A program made the translations under genes and the position numbers. The notes beneath the pieces are model-generated. The model saw only the letters and a list, made by a program, of their open reading frames with translations, made no database searches and was not told where the DNA came from. From Francisella uliginis (GTDB taxonomy: Bacteria > Pseudomonadota > Gammaproteobacteria > Francisellales > Francisellaceae): a stretch of DNA of 64,000 nt. The DNA lies in the NCBI RefSeq assembly GCF_001895265.1, contig NZ_CP016796.1, forward strand, positions 1,116,001-1,180,000, read 5' to 3'. Each line of letters starts with the position of its first letter. The first letter of the stretch is position 1. Positions 36,770 through 45,916 of the stretch are shown here, piece by piece.

Positions 36770-37102
36770 TTATACTTTTTTGACAAACTGTGATTTTAAT
36801 TTCATTGCTCCAAAACCATCAACTTTACAGTCAATATCATGATCGCCTTCTACTAGGCGGATATTTTTAACTTTAGTACCAACCTTTATAACTTGAGAAG
36901 ACCCTTTTAACTTTAAGTCTTTTATTACTGTAACAGTATCTCCATCCTCTAAAGAGTTGCCATTAGAATCTTTTATAATCAACTTATCATCTACTTGCTC
37001 ACCAGGCTGCCACTCATAGCCACATTCTGGACAAATTAACAATTCTCCATCTTGATAAACATATTCTGATTGACACTTTGGACACTGAGGTAAGGGCTGC
37101 AT
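36770..37102 (-). CDS. yjdM: YjdM/PhnA-type zinc-ribbon protein
   Basis: From the ATG at 37100-37102 the product is 110 residues. The start is chosen because AGGAA lies 7 bases upstream and because homologues begin just before the first zinc-ribbon pair; an upstream frame start would add nine residues. The N-terminal half is a zinc ribbon, CPKC near residue 7 and CPEC near residue 24. The C-terminal half is an SH3-like domain with [23 protein letters not shown] and ending [16 protein letters not shown]. This is the YjdM family, formerly named PhnA although it is not the phosphonoacetate hydrolase. Its role is unknown. It lies between the two barrel genes in one direction. Confidence 0.88.
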   Translation of the reverse strand: MQPLPQCPKCQSEYVYQDGELLICPECGYEWQPGEQVDDKLIIKDSNGNSLEDGDTVTVIKDLKLKGSSQVIKVGTKVKNIRLVEGDHDIDCKVDGFGAMKLKSQFVKKV

Positions 37103-37163
37103 TTTTATTCCTAGGATAATTATTGACAATAGTAGTTTAACATAAAATTAAAAATAATTTACT

Positions 37164-38534
37164 TTAAATAAATATTCTAAGATATAAGGCCAATATGTTG
37201 TCTTGTTGACTAAAGTCTTTGGCTTGACCTTTAACATAACTATAGCTAAAGCCAGCCCAAGCATCCGAAAAAGCATTGTACCTAAACCCTGTATTAACCA
37301 TAGCTGCATAATTATCAGATGCTTGTTGGACCTGTGAATAACTCACATAAGGTACAAGATCTTTATTATATAGATCGAAAGTATAATCTAGCTGTGATGA
37401 CCATGAGTAAATTCTACCACCACTCGTTAAAAATTTACTAGATTGTAACCCAGGGAATATTGAAGCTGAAAAAGACTCTCTTAAGTTAAAACCTGCGGAA
37501 AGATCTGTTGCTCTAGTTACGCCCTTATCAGTAAAAACAAACTCATTTATAAATTCAAACTTGTTAATATTCATACCAAAGTTAAAATCAGCCACACCTA
37601 CATTATCATTATTTTGATTTGTAAAGCCAGATACATTTGAATATGCTGCTCCAGCATACCAATAATCACCAACTTTATCTAAGTCTTGGGTATATTTTAG
37701 ATTTACAGAATAGCCTAAATTTGCATTACCATTATAAGCATTAGCAACCTGTAACAAATTGTTATTTCTTGAAGATCCTAAAAAAACGAAGTTTGCTTGT
37801 AAGCCATTTTGATTATAAGAAACATTAATATTACCTCCAGATTGCATAAAATATAATCTAGTTAGTGTCGGTAAAAAGTTAGTTGTTTCATTAAAATTAC
37901 CAAAGTTAACAGTTGACAATGCTGCATATGAATATATTGGAAATTTTTCAAGATTCCCTAGTATAAAGAATATATTACCAGGTGTAACATTCCATTGACC
38001 ATTTACGGTATAAGTATTTAAAGATGCATAAACAGAAGTCCATTCTCCAAGCGTACTTAAGACATAATACTCTAGAGTATAATTATTAACAGAGTTTGAA
38101 GATAAACCATTCTGTGAATCCCTACCCCATACTGGAGTAAAAGAACCCATTCCACCTAAATATAGATAATTATCTTTTAAAAGTCCATTTTGACGAGATT
38201 CTAGGATAAATAGTCCATCTGACGTTTCTTGTTGAGTATTAAGTAATGCTTGTGAAAATATAACATTATTATCTATACCATCAAAAAATGGTGGTTTAAC
38301 TTTATTCAAGTGAGTAGTGTTTAATAATGATTTGCCAATATCAAATGTGCTTCCTGAAGAAATAGATTCTCCTTCAAACTCTTCAACATTATCAATAGCC
38401 GAATCATCTTTTTTACTTGCTTGATCTTTATTAGCTTTGGCTAGTTTTTCTTGTGTATTTATATCATCACTAGCTGCATAAACGTTATAAGTAAGTAAAA
38501 ACAAACTTATAATGATTAAGATAACTTTTTTCAT
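37164..38534 (-). CDS. Outer-membrane beta-barrel, LbtU/FslE (DUF3573)-like, copy 2
   Basis: This 456-residue protein has a signal peptide (VILIIISLFLLTYNVYAA). A Lys/Asp-rich section follows to about residue 60 and then a barrel. The barrel starts at SQALLNTQQETSDGLFILESRQN and ends with an aromatic strand (ILALYLRIFI), typical of BAM substrates. It shares many blocks with the barrel at 35026-36537, such as LPTLTRLYFMQSGGNINVSYN and GAAYSNVSGF, but lacks about 45 N-terminal residues. The two, with the small protein and YjdM between them, look like a duplicated locus. In Francisella, relatives FslE and FupA take up siderophore-iron or ferrous iron. No Fur box was recognised upstream, so iron control is not supported from sequence alone. 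Confidence 0.75.
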   Translation of the reverse strand: MKKVILIIISLFLLTYNVYAASDDINTQEKLAKANKDQASKKDDSAIDNVEEFEGESISSGSTFDIGKSLLNTTHLNKVKPPFFDGIDNNVIFSQALLNTQQETSDGLFILESRQNGLLKDNYLYLGGMGSFTPVWGRDSQNGLSSNSVNNYTLEYYVLSTLGEWTSVYASLNTYTVNGQWNVTPGNIFFILGNLEKFPIYSYAALSTVNFGNFNETTNFLPTLTRLYFMQSGGNINVSYNQNGLQANFVFLGSSRNNNLLQVANAYNGNANLGYSVNLKYTQDLDKVGDYWYAGAAYSNVSGFTNQNNDNVGVADFNFGMNINKFEFINEFVFTDKGVTRATDLSAGFNLRESFSASIFPGLQSSKFLTSGGRIYSWSSQLDYTFDLYNKDLVPYVSYSQVQQASDNYAAMVNTGFRYNAFSDAWAGFSYSYVKGQAKDFSQQDNILALYLRIFI

Positions 38535-38597
38535 TTATGTAGCTTAAAGAAATAGAAATTAAAAAGAGAATAGTACTTTACTTGAAAATTACTTAAA

Positions 38598-39197
38598 TTA
38601 TAGATCTACAACATGGCCAGATAAGTATTCTGCTACACCTTCTGGAGATGCCTTCATACCTTCATCGCCTTTGTTCCAACCAGCTGGACAAACTTCACCA
38701 TGCTCTTCATGGAATTGTAAAGCTTCAACCATTCTAGTAACTTCATCCATATTTCTACCTAATGGAAGATCGTTTACTACTTGATGACGTACTATACCAT
38801 CTCTATCGATCAAGAAAGTACCCCTAAATGCCATACCACCTTCAGACTGAACATCATAAGCTTTTACAATTTCTTGGTTTATATCAGCAACCATAGTATA
38901 TTTAACTGCACCGATACCGCCTTCATTTACTGGAGTATTTCTCCAAGCATTATGAGTAAAGTGAGAATCAATAGATACAGAAATAACTTCTACACCTAGT
39001 TCTTTTAGCTTAGCTGTTCTTTTATCCAAAGCTATTAGCTCAGATGGGCAAACAAATGTAAAGTCTAATGGGTAAAAAACTACAACAGCATATTTACCTT
39101 GAATAGCTTTTGCAAAATCATAATTATCTACTATCTCACCATCGCCTAGTACAGCTGGTGCATTAAATACAGGAGCTTTTTTTCCTACTAATACCAT
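38598..39197 (-). CDS. Typical 2-Cys peroxiredoxin (AhpC/TSA family)
   Basis: From the ATG at 39195-39197 the product is 199 residues beginning MVLVGKKAPVFNAPAV. This start is preferred over an in-frame ATG five codons earlier because GGAGG sits eight bases upstream of it and overlaps the other candidate. The peroxidatic Cys is in FYPLDFTFVCPSELIAL near residue 50, and the resolving Cys is in EVCPAGWNKGD near residue 169. The arrangement is that of a typical dimeric 2-Cys Prx. It reduces H2O2, organic peroxides or peroxynitrite in the cytosol, with thioredoxin or AhpF as likely reductant; no ahpF is adjacent. It is divergent from a HAD phosphatase gene. Confidence 0.95.
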   Translation of the reverse strand: MVLVGKKAPVFNAPAVLGDGEIVDNYDFAKAIQGKYAVVVFYPLDFTFVCPSELIALDKRTAKLKELGVEVISVSIDSHFTHNAWRNTPVNEGGIGAVKYTMVADINQEIVKAYDVQSEGGMAFRGTFLIDRDGIVRHQVVNDLPLGRNMDEVTRMVEALQFHEEHGEVCPAGWNKGDEGMKASPEGVAEYLSGHVVDL

Positions 39198-39335
39198 AAC
39201 TTCATCCTCCATTTAGTAAATTTTTATGGTTATTTATCAAATTTAACGCTACTAATTTTGCGCATTAATTACTCTTATGTCAACAATATTTATTGTATAT
39301 AATATTCCACATTATATGTAATAAGACAAAATATT

Positions 39336-39917
39336 ATGCTTTTACCTGTTAATAAGAATACTAAACTTTTAATTTTTGATTGTGATGGAACTATTGCAAA
39401 TAACATGCACATACATATCAATGCTTGGATAGATGTTTTAAGTAAGAAAAATATAGCTATCTCTTCAGTTAATCTTGAAAAATATAACGGTCTTCCAAGC
39501 GAAATTATTTTAAAAGAGGTATTTAATTTTGACAACAAACAAATCCCTATTATTGCCGAAGAAATAAGAATAACATCTCACAAGCTTTTAGATAAAACAA
39601 AACCTATCCAACCAGTTATTGATTTAGTTAAATATTATCATAACAAAATGCCTATGGTTGTAATATCTGGGGGCAAAAGAGATAATGTTTACAAATCTTT
39701 AGATACTTTAGAGCTTACAGATTTATTTGATGAAATTATTACCGCTGATGATAATCATCCAAGTAAAGACACTCCTAAAGCCTTTACCTCGTTAGCTGAA
39801 AAATATAAGGTAAAAAATCAAGAGTGTCATGTTTTTGAAGATGGTGTTCCAGGATTAATAAATGCTTTAAAAGCTGGTATGACTGTTACAGATGTAAGAA
39901 ATATAGATTTAGATTAG
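39336..39917 (+). CDS. HAD-superfamily phosphatase, beta-phosphoglucomutase/YqaB-like
   Basis: This 193-residue protein has motif I LIFDCDGTIANNMHIH near residue 13, motif II as VVISGGKRDN (Ser near residue 110), the conserved Lys in HPSKDTPKAF, and the acidic motif near CHVFEDGVPGL. The small helical cap between motifs I and II (about residues 25-85) fits subfamily I, close to beta-phosphoglucomutases and the YqaB sugar phosphatase. It should dephosphorylate a small sugar phosphate or move a phosphate between positions; the substrate is not predictable. The neighbouring gene downstream is an unrelated secreted hydrolase, and the upstream gene (peroxiredoxin) is divergent. Confidence 0.85.
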   Translation: MLLPVNKNTKLLIFDCDGTIANNMHIHINAWIDVLSKKNIAISSVNLEKYNGLPSEIILKEVFNFDNKQIPIIAEEIRITSHKLLDKTKPIQPVIDLVKYYHNKMPMVVISGGKRDNVYKSLDTLELTDLFDEIITADDNHPSKDTPKAFTSLAEKYKVKNQECHVFEDGVPGLINALKAGMTVTDVRNIDLD

Positions 39918-39986
39918 TAAAAATAAAACACATAATATAAATAATTGATAAAATAGTAGCTATACATTTTGAAAATAAATCTAGCT

Positions 39987-41486
39987 ATGAAAAAAACTGC
40001 TTTATTGACTAGTTTAATTCTAATATCTTCTTTAGGTTATTCAAAAATTGTTGAAACAACTACTTGGAAAACTAAAAACGCAGAAAAAAACTATCTAACC
40101 AAAGTTTTTTGTAACAAAAAATTATCTAAAGAAGATTGCCAGAAGAATATTAAAAATATCAAAGATTATGGTATTGATGTTAAGTCTCTAGCTGATAAAA
40201 ATATTAAAAATATTGATCTAAATAAGGTAACTTACACTACAACAAATACTTTTCCTGCAACAGGTGAAGTTAAATCAAACGTATCTGGTCTTTTAATGTT
40301 ACCGGAAACAAAGGACCCTAGGGGTGTAATTATATACTACCACCCTACTGTGTTTGATAATGCTGGAGTTGGTTCTAATCTTAGTAAAAAGAATAAAACA
40401 AGTGTGCTCTTTAATACTATTTATGCTGCTATTTATGCTGCAAATGGCTATATTGTTGTTGCTCCAGACTACATAGGACAAGGTGATGATTACAAAAACT
40501 ATCATCCATATGTTTTTTATCCTAGACAAACTGTAAATACTGCTGTTGATATGCTAAATAATGTTAGTAAAGATATTCGCAAAAAATATAACCTAAAAGC
40601 AGATCAACATCTAAACCTTTACTCAGTAGGTTACTCAGAAGGTGGTGCATACTCAATATGGAGTGCTAAATGCTTAGGATGGCGAGGCGACTGTAAAGGT
40701 GTTAATAAGCTAAATAATTTATACAAATATAGAGCAGCAGCGGGATTAAGCGGTGCTTATGATATTAGTCAAATCGAATTAGATTTTATGACTGATAATA
40801 ATGATTCTAATAAATATGCTCTACATAGTAAATTAATAACAACTATGTTAAAACCTGGTTTAATGTCTAATGCTTTTATGAGTTATCTTCACTATGGAAA
40901 TACCTCAAAAACAATTAGTACACAGGATTTTGATAAAGGCTTCTTTAATATGATGTGCTCTACATTTTCTCAAGATAAATGCAACCTTGAAGGTAAACAT
41001 TACACATTTGATAATCTTTTTTTACAAAAACATCTTCCAAATAATGCTTTTGCTGGAGCAATTTTTAATAGTGCTTTATATAAAAAATATCCCAATCAAG
41101 AATCAGCTTCACATTATGGCATACCGACAGGCAATAACTCCATGTACGACCTATTTAAACAAAAAATCTTTTCTAACGAAGAGCTTTTAAACACAATGAG
41201 AGATGCAAATATTGTAAATCAAGGTAAAAGAACAAGAACTCCTATGTTTTTATTTACTCTAAAAGAAGATTCTGTTGTTACTCGCTTAAACTATGACAAA
41301 TTCATGAAGAATGCTAATGCTATAGTAGATGGTTTTGTTTTAGATAATGATAAGATTGTAACTAATACTATCGATTGGCTTCCAGTTGATCTTAATATAA
41401 ATGAAGTAGATCATGTAACAGGTGAAATTTATGCTAACTTATTTGCATATAATTATATAAATGATATGAATAGGGTTTACTCATAA
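39987..41486 (+). CDS. Secreted alpha/beta hydrolase
   Basis: From the ATG at 39987 (an upstream TTG at 39969 is possible but lacks support) the product begins with a signal peptide, MKKTALLTSLILISSLGYSK, and is 499 residues long. It shows an alpha/beta-hydrolase fold: GVIIYYHPTVF with the oxyanion strand, YIVVAPDYIGQG, and the nucleophile elbow SVGYSEGGAYSIWSA, near residue 222. A candidate Asp follows in TLKEDSVVT and a His in NEVDHVTGE near the end, completing a Ser-Asp-His triad. It is probably a periplasmic or secreted esterase, lipase or peptidase; no substrate is predictable. It is followed by tcdA with only one base between, so the two are transcribed together. Confidence 0.75.
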   Translation: MKKTALLTSLILISSLGYSKIVETTTWKTKNAEKNYLTKVFCNKKLSKEDCQKNIKNIKDYGIDVKSLADKNIKNIDLNKVTYTTTNTFPATGEVKSNVSGLLMLPETKDPRGVIIYYHPTVFDNAGVGSNLSKKNKTSVLFNTIYAAIYAANGYIVVAPDYIGQGDDYKNYHPYVFYPRQTVNTAVDMLNNVSKDIRKKYNLKADQHLNLYSVGYSEGGAYSIWSAKCLGWRGDCKGVNKLNNLYKYRAAAGLSGAYDISQIELDFMTDNNDSNKYALHSKLITTMLKPGLMSNAFMSYLHYGNTSKTISTQDFDKGFFNMMCSTFSQDKCNLEGKHYTFDNLFLQKHLPNNAFAGAIFNSALYKKYPNQESASHYGIPTGNNSMYDLFKQKIFSNEELLNTMRDANIVNQGKRTRTPMFLFTLKEDSVVTRLNYDKFMKNANAIVDGFVLDNDKIVTNTIDWLPVDLNINEVDHVTGEIYANLFAYNYINDMNRVYS

Positions 41487-41487
41487 A

Positions 41488-42231
41488 ATGATTAAAGAAA
41501 TTACAGAAAGAACAGGTATACTGGTTAATGATAAAGGCATAGAGAAATTAGAGAGTGCTAATATTTTTATCGCTGGTTGTGGTGGCGTAGGTTCGTTTGT
41601 TATAGAGGCATTAGCACGAGCTGGTGTTGGTAATTTAACAATTGTTGATATGGATGTTGTTGATCCATCAAATATTAACCGTCAACTTATAGCATTACAA
41701 AGCACTATTGGTATGCCTAAAGTAGAAATTATGCAAAGGCGTATTAATGATATTAATCCAGAATGTAATGTTAATGCTTTAGAGGCTTTTATAAATCCAG
41801 AGAATACTAATGAATTACTTACTCAATATAAATATGATTATGTTATAGACGCTATAGATACATTAAATGCTAAAGTCCATCTAGTAAAAGCAGCTCATGA
41901 ACTAAATATAAAAACAATATCAAGTATGGGAGCAGGTGGAAAAACTGATCCAACACAAATAAAAGTAGCAGATATTTATAAAACAGATGTTTGTGCATTA
42001 GCAAGAGCGATGCGTACTCGTCTAAAAAAACAAAAAGTCAAAAAAGGTATAAAAGCTGTTTTCTCAACTGAAAAAGGTATAGCTCCCCTACCACCTAAAG
42101 ATCCTGAACCAAACCAACAAGGTAGATCTAGAGCTACTAATGGTACTCTTAGTTATATGCCATCATTATTTGGTCTAACTATAGCGGGAATTGTTCTTAA
42201 AGAAATAGTAGGCGAAGATTTTAATAACTAA
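41488..42231 (+). CDS. tcdA: tRNA threonylcarbamoyladenosine dehydratase
   Basis: This 247-residue member of the E1-like/ThiF family has the ATP-binding glycine motif IAGCGGVGSFVIEALARAGVG near residue 30. Further motifs are VDMDVVDPSNINRQL, YVIDAIDTLNAK and the C-terminal part with SYMPSLFGLTIAG. TcdA (CsdL/YgdL) uses ATP to cyclise t6A37 into ct6A on ANN-decoding tRNAs. Length and motifs match. It lies one base after the hydrolase gene and shares its transcript. Its end is followed by an 81-bp gap and then the first of two lytic transglycosylases. Confidence 0.94.
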   Translation: MIKEITERTGILVNDKGIEKLESANIFIAGCGGVGSFVIEALARAGVGNLTIVDMDVVDPSNINRQLIALQSTIGMPKVEIMQRRINDINPECNVNALEAFINPENTNELLTQYKYDYVIDAIDTLNAKVHLVKAAHELNIKTISSMGAGGKTDPTQIKVADIYKTDVCALARAMRTRLKKQKVKKGIKAVFSTEKGIAPLPPKDPEPNQQGRSRATNGTLSYMPSLFGLTIAGIVLKEIVGEDFNN

Positions 42232-42312
42232 ATATTATTCATACACTATAGAAATATAAATTCATATAATTTACTCTTGTAACTATTAGTTAGATATCCA
42301 TTTAAATTTAAT

Positions 42313-42882
42313 ATGTCAAAAACTCTTAACTTAAAACATTTACTATTGATTTTTTTAATCATTACAATCTCTAGTTGTTCTGAAAAAACAAAAATTGATG
42401 ATAAAATGGGAGCTTGTGAAATATTAGCTCAGCATTCAAGTTGGAAAAATTCACTAAAAACAGCACAAGAAAAATATAATTTACCTCCAGCTTTTGCGAT
42501 GGCGATTATTTATCAAGAATCTCGATTTGACGCTGAAGCCAAAAGTAAATACTCATCTGCTTATGGATATGCTCAAGCTATTGATGGCACATGGAAGCAT
42601 TTTCAGCAAGATGTTAAATCAAATGCTAAACGTAATAATTTCAATGATAGTGTACAATTTATAGGTTGGTATATGTCACAACTATCAAAAAGTTTAAAAT
42701 TACGTATGACAGATAGCAAAAATCTCTACATGGCCTACATGCTTGGAGCAACAGGGTTTAAACGTTATAAAGCTGGAACATTTAAAAATAAAGCAAAAAT
42801 TGAAGAAGATAAAAAGATCGCTACAAAAATAAGTAATTATACAAAAGTTTATCAATCTCAATTAAAAAACTGCAAAATCTAA
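42313..42882 (+). CDS. SLT-type lytic transglycosylase, lipoprotein copy
   Basis: This 189-residue protein has a lipoprotein signal (LLLIFLIITISSC, Cys near residue 22) and a transglycosylase SLT domain. The catalytic Glu is in AIIYQESRFD near residue 76, followed by SSAYGYAQAIDGTWKHF and the conserved block NAKRNNFNDSVQFIGWYMSQL. Family members cleave the glycan strand of peptidoglycan with 1,6-anhydro formation. It is paralogous to the next gene, 7 bp downstream, which has the same domain but a plain signal peptide. This one should be anchored in a membrane and the other soluble in the periplasm. Confidence 0.88.
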   Translation: MSKTLNLKHLLLIFLIITISSCSEKTKIDDKMGACEILAQHSSWKNSLKTAQEKYNLPPAFAMAIIYQESRFDAEAKSKYSSAYGYAQAIDGTWKHFQQDVKSNAKRNNFNDSVQFIGWYMSQLSKSLKLRMTDSKNLYMAYMLGATGFKRYKAGTFKNKAKIEEDKKIATKISNYTKVYQSQLKNCKI

Positions 42883-42889
42883 ACTCCTT

Positions 42890-43453
42890 ATGAAAAAGCA
42901 AAATTTAGCTATTATTATACTTAGTATATTTTTTCTAAGCACAACAAACATTTTTGCTAAAACAGAATCTTCACCAAATACAAATATCTGCCAAATATTA
43001 AAACATCATCCAGATTGGCAAAATTCTTTAAAAAAAGCTGATAAGGAATATGGCATCTCCCCTGCATTCACCCTAGCTGTTATACATCAAGAATCAAAAT
43101 TTCATGCAAACGCAAAAAATAGATATTCTTCAGCATTTGGTTATGCTCAAGCATTAAATAGTACTTGGAGAATATTTCAAAGAGATGTTAAACCTAATGC
43201 TAAACGTAATAGTTTCAATGATAGTGTTGAATTTGTAGATTGGTATATGGCACGATTAGCTCATAAGCTTCACTTGAAAGCTTCTGATAGATTTGATTTA
43301 TATCTTGCATACATGCTTGGCGAGGGAGGATTTAAAAATTATTTAGATAATCCATATCAAAGTAATTCTGTACTAAAAAAAGAGGCTATAGCTGCGAAAG
43401 TAAGATTAAAAAGTCAAGTTTATGATTTAGAACTTCGAAATTGTGAAATTTAA
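42890..43453 (+). CDS. SLT-type lytic transglycosylase, secreted copy
   Basis: This 187-residue protein has a cleavable signal peptide (LAIIILSIFFLSTTNIFAK) without a lipobox. The catalytic Glu lies in AVIHQESKFH near residue 69, followed by SSAFGYAQALNSTWRIFQ and NAKRNSFNDSVEFVDWYM. It is closely similar along its length to the gene directly upstream, so the two arose by tandem duplication and then diverged in how they are anchored. It acts on glycan strands in the periplasm. Its stop overlaps that of coq7 (convergent) by 4 bp. Confidence 0.88.
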   Translation: MKKQNLAIIILSIFFLSTTNIFAKTESSPNTNICQILKHHPDWQNSLKKADKEYGISPAFTLAVIHQESKFHANAKNRYSSAFGYAQALNSTWRIFQRDVKPNAKRNSFNDSVEFVDWYMARLAHKLHLKASDRFDLYLAYMLGEGGFKNYLDNPYQSNSVLKKEAIAAKVRLKSQVYDLELRNCEI

Positions 43454-44085
43454 AATCTATATGCAAGAGTTGTCATAACTTTTGACTGTAGTTTCATAAT
43501 CACTTTAACTGGTTTAGGAAGTTTTTTACCACCAGCTTTTTCTGCTTCAACTGCATGTTCTGACTCATCTATATACATTTGCTTAAGTATCTCACGTGAG
43601 CGATTATCATTTATAGGCAAACTTTTTAGGTGAGAGTCCAGATGTCTCATTACTTGTTTTTCAGTTTCTATAACAAATCCATAACTTAGACTATCACTTA
43701 TTGAACCTGCTGTTGCTCCTATCCCAAATGATGCCCAATACCAAAATGGATTAAGTAAACTAGGTCTAGCATCTAGTTCTTGAAGCCTCTCACCACACCA
43801 GGCTAAATGATCATACTCCTCATCTGCAGCATGGTATAGATGTTCTTTAGTTTCGGCTGATTTTGCTACACTAGCCTGCCCTCTATATAAACCTTGGGCA
43901 CAAATTTCACCTGTATAGTCAACCCTCATCAATCCAGCTGCATGTTTTTTTTCATCATCAGATAATTTACCATCAACTGTATTTTTACTTGGAGATTTTC
44001 TATTTGGATTTAGAGGAGCTTTTGTAAATCTTGCATAACTATCAAGCTCTTCAATAACTCTATCTAAAAAAGATAATTTTCTCAT
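43450..44085 (-). CDS. coq7: Ubiquinone biosynthesis hydroxylase Coq7
   Basis: This 211-residue di-iron carboxylate protein has the repeated ligand motifs of Coq7/CAT5: GEICAQGLYRGQ, then EEYDHLAWCGERLQEL, and in the second half VIETEKQVMRHLDSHL and DESEHAVEAEKAGG. It hydroxylates the demethoxy quinone intermediate of ubiquinone synthesis at the inner membrane, the step done by UbiF in E. coli. The presence of Coq7 rather than UbiF fits an organism of this branch. It overlaps the transglycosylase gene tail to tail by 4 bp, and a membrane protein gene lies 16 bp upstream. Confidence 0.95.
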   Translation of the reverse strand: MRKLSFLDRVIEELDSYARFTKAPLNPNRKSPSKNTVDGKLSDDEKKHAAGLMRVDYTGEICAQGLYRGQASVAKSAETKEHLYHAADEEYDHLAWCGERLQELDARPSLLNPFWYWASFGIGATAGSISDSLSYGFVIETEKQVMRHLDSHLKSLPINDNRSREILKQMYIDESEHAVEAEKAGGKKLPKPVKVIMKLQSKVMTTLAYRF

Positions 44086-44101
44086 AATTTAAACTCCTAG
44101 T

Positions 44102-44614
44102 TTAATAAAATCCGTATAGTGCATTTGCTGCAACTATTGCAAATAAAATATTGAGCACCAAAAATACCCAGCCTACACTATACCCTTCTTGTATTGAAAA
44201 TATTGCATAAATTGCTAGAACAATTCCACATACTACCATTGGCTCATTTTTACCTAAAAGTATACCTAAGCATAAAGCTATTAAACCAACAAATGCACAT
44301 ATTCTAGCAAGATTTAACTTATGTCTACCAAAATAATAGATAGAAAATGCAATAGCTAAAAATATAAATACGCCTAAATTATAAACCTGTTGTATTTGAT
44401 AAAAAACCATAATAGCACTAACAAATGCTATACCTTGCAGACCACTAAAAAATGGTTCTTTCTGTATAGATGCCGAAACAAACAAAAAAAATGTTGCTAT
44501 CAATACAATAGTGTTTTTGTCAGAAATATTTTTTTCTGCTAAGCCAAACATAAATATTAATAGCCCTAGAATACCTAAGTATAAGCCGGTATTTTTGATA
44601 TATTTATTTTGCAT
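44102..44614 (-). CDS. Hypothetical multi-span membrane protein
   Basis: This 170-residue protein consists almost entirely of six or so short hydrophobic segments with tight turns (LYLGILGLLIFMFGLA, IVLIATFFLFVSASI, IAFVSAIMVFYQIQ, VFIFLAIAFSIYYFG, FVGLIALCLGILLG, WVFLVLNILFAIVAANALYG). No family or catalytic residue is recognised. It is 16 bp upstream of coq7 on the same strand and is likely its operon partner. A membrane-domain role near quinone synthesis would be speculation. Its upstream region is shared with the divergent mdh gene. Confidence 0.7.
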   Translation of the reverse strand: MQNKYIKNTGLYLGILGLLIFMFGLAEKNISDKNTIVLIATFFLFVSASIQKEPFFSGLQGIAFVSAIMVFYQIQQVYNLGVFIFLAIAFSIYYFGRHKLNLARICAFVGLIALCLGILLGKNEPMVVCGIVLAIYAIFSIQEGYSVGWVFLVLNILFAIVAANALYGFY

Positions 44615-44761
44615 GCAAGAGTTGATAAATTTATTTGATTACAATTATAAATATAAACTACCATTGTTACAAAAGTTTTCATTGAATAACATGCAAACTA
44701 TTATGTATAATTACAAATATATTCTTGTATTTACTTTTTAGCATAAAAAAGGAGATTTTAA

Positions 44762-45721
<960 letters not shown>

Positions 45722-45854
45722 ATTTTTTATTAAGGATGTGGATAATCCTTATGCTATCTACATCTTAAAACTCATTCTATAAAGTCAAGAATAATATTTA
45801 ACTATTTAGTATTTTAAAATCGAAAAAAATTGATAAAATTTTACATATAAATTT

Positions 45855-45881
45855 GAATGTATACTAAAACGGTATACATTC
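45855..45881. promoter_or_regulatory. Perfect 10-bp palindrome upstream of nrdA
   Basis: GAATGTATAC (45855-45864) and GTATACATTC (45872-45881) form an exact inverted repeat with a 7-base spacer, ending 35 bp before the nrdA start. Its left arm contains TATACT, which could serve as a -10 element. The site could be an operator controlling the reductase operon or a 5' leader hairpin. It does not fit the NrdR box consensus as I know it. Roughly one or two such palindromes are expected by chance in 64 kb, so the position is the main support. Confidence 0.45.
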
Positions 45882-45916
45882 ATTAATATTAATAATACAT
45901 TAAAACAGGTTTTACT

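Noticed and set aside
45722-45770. Hairpin AAGGAT..ATCCTT after mdh as a terminator
   Set aside because: The six-base stem has no following T tract, so a Rho-independent terminator is not supported.
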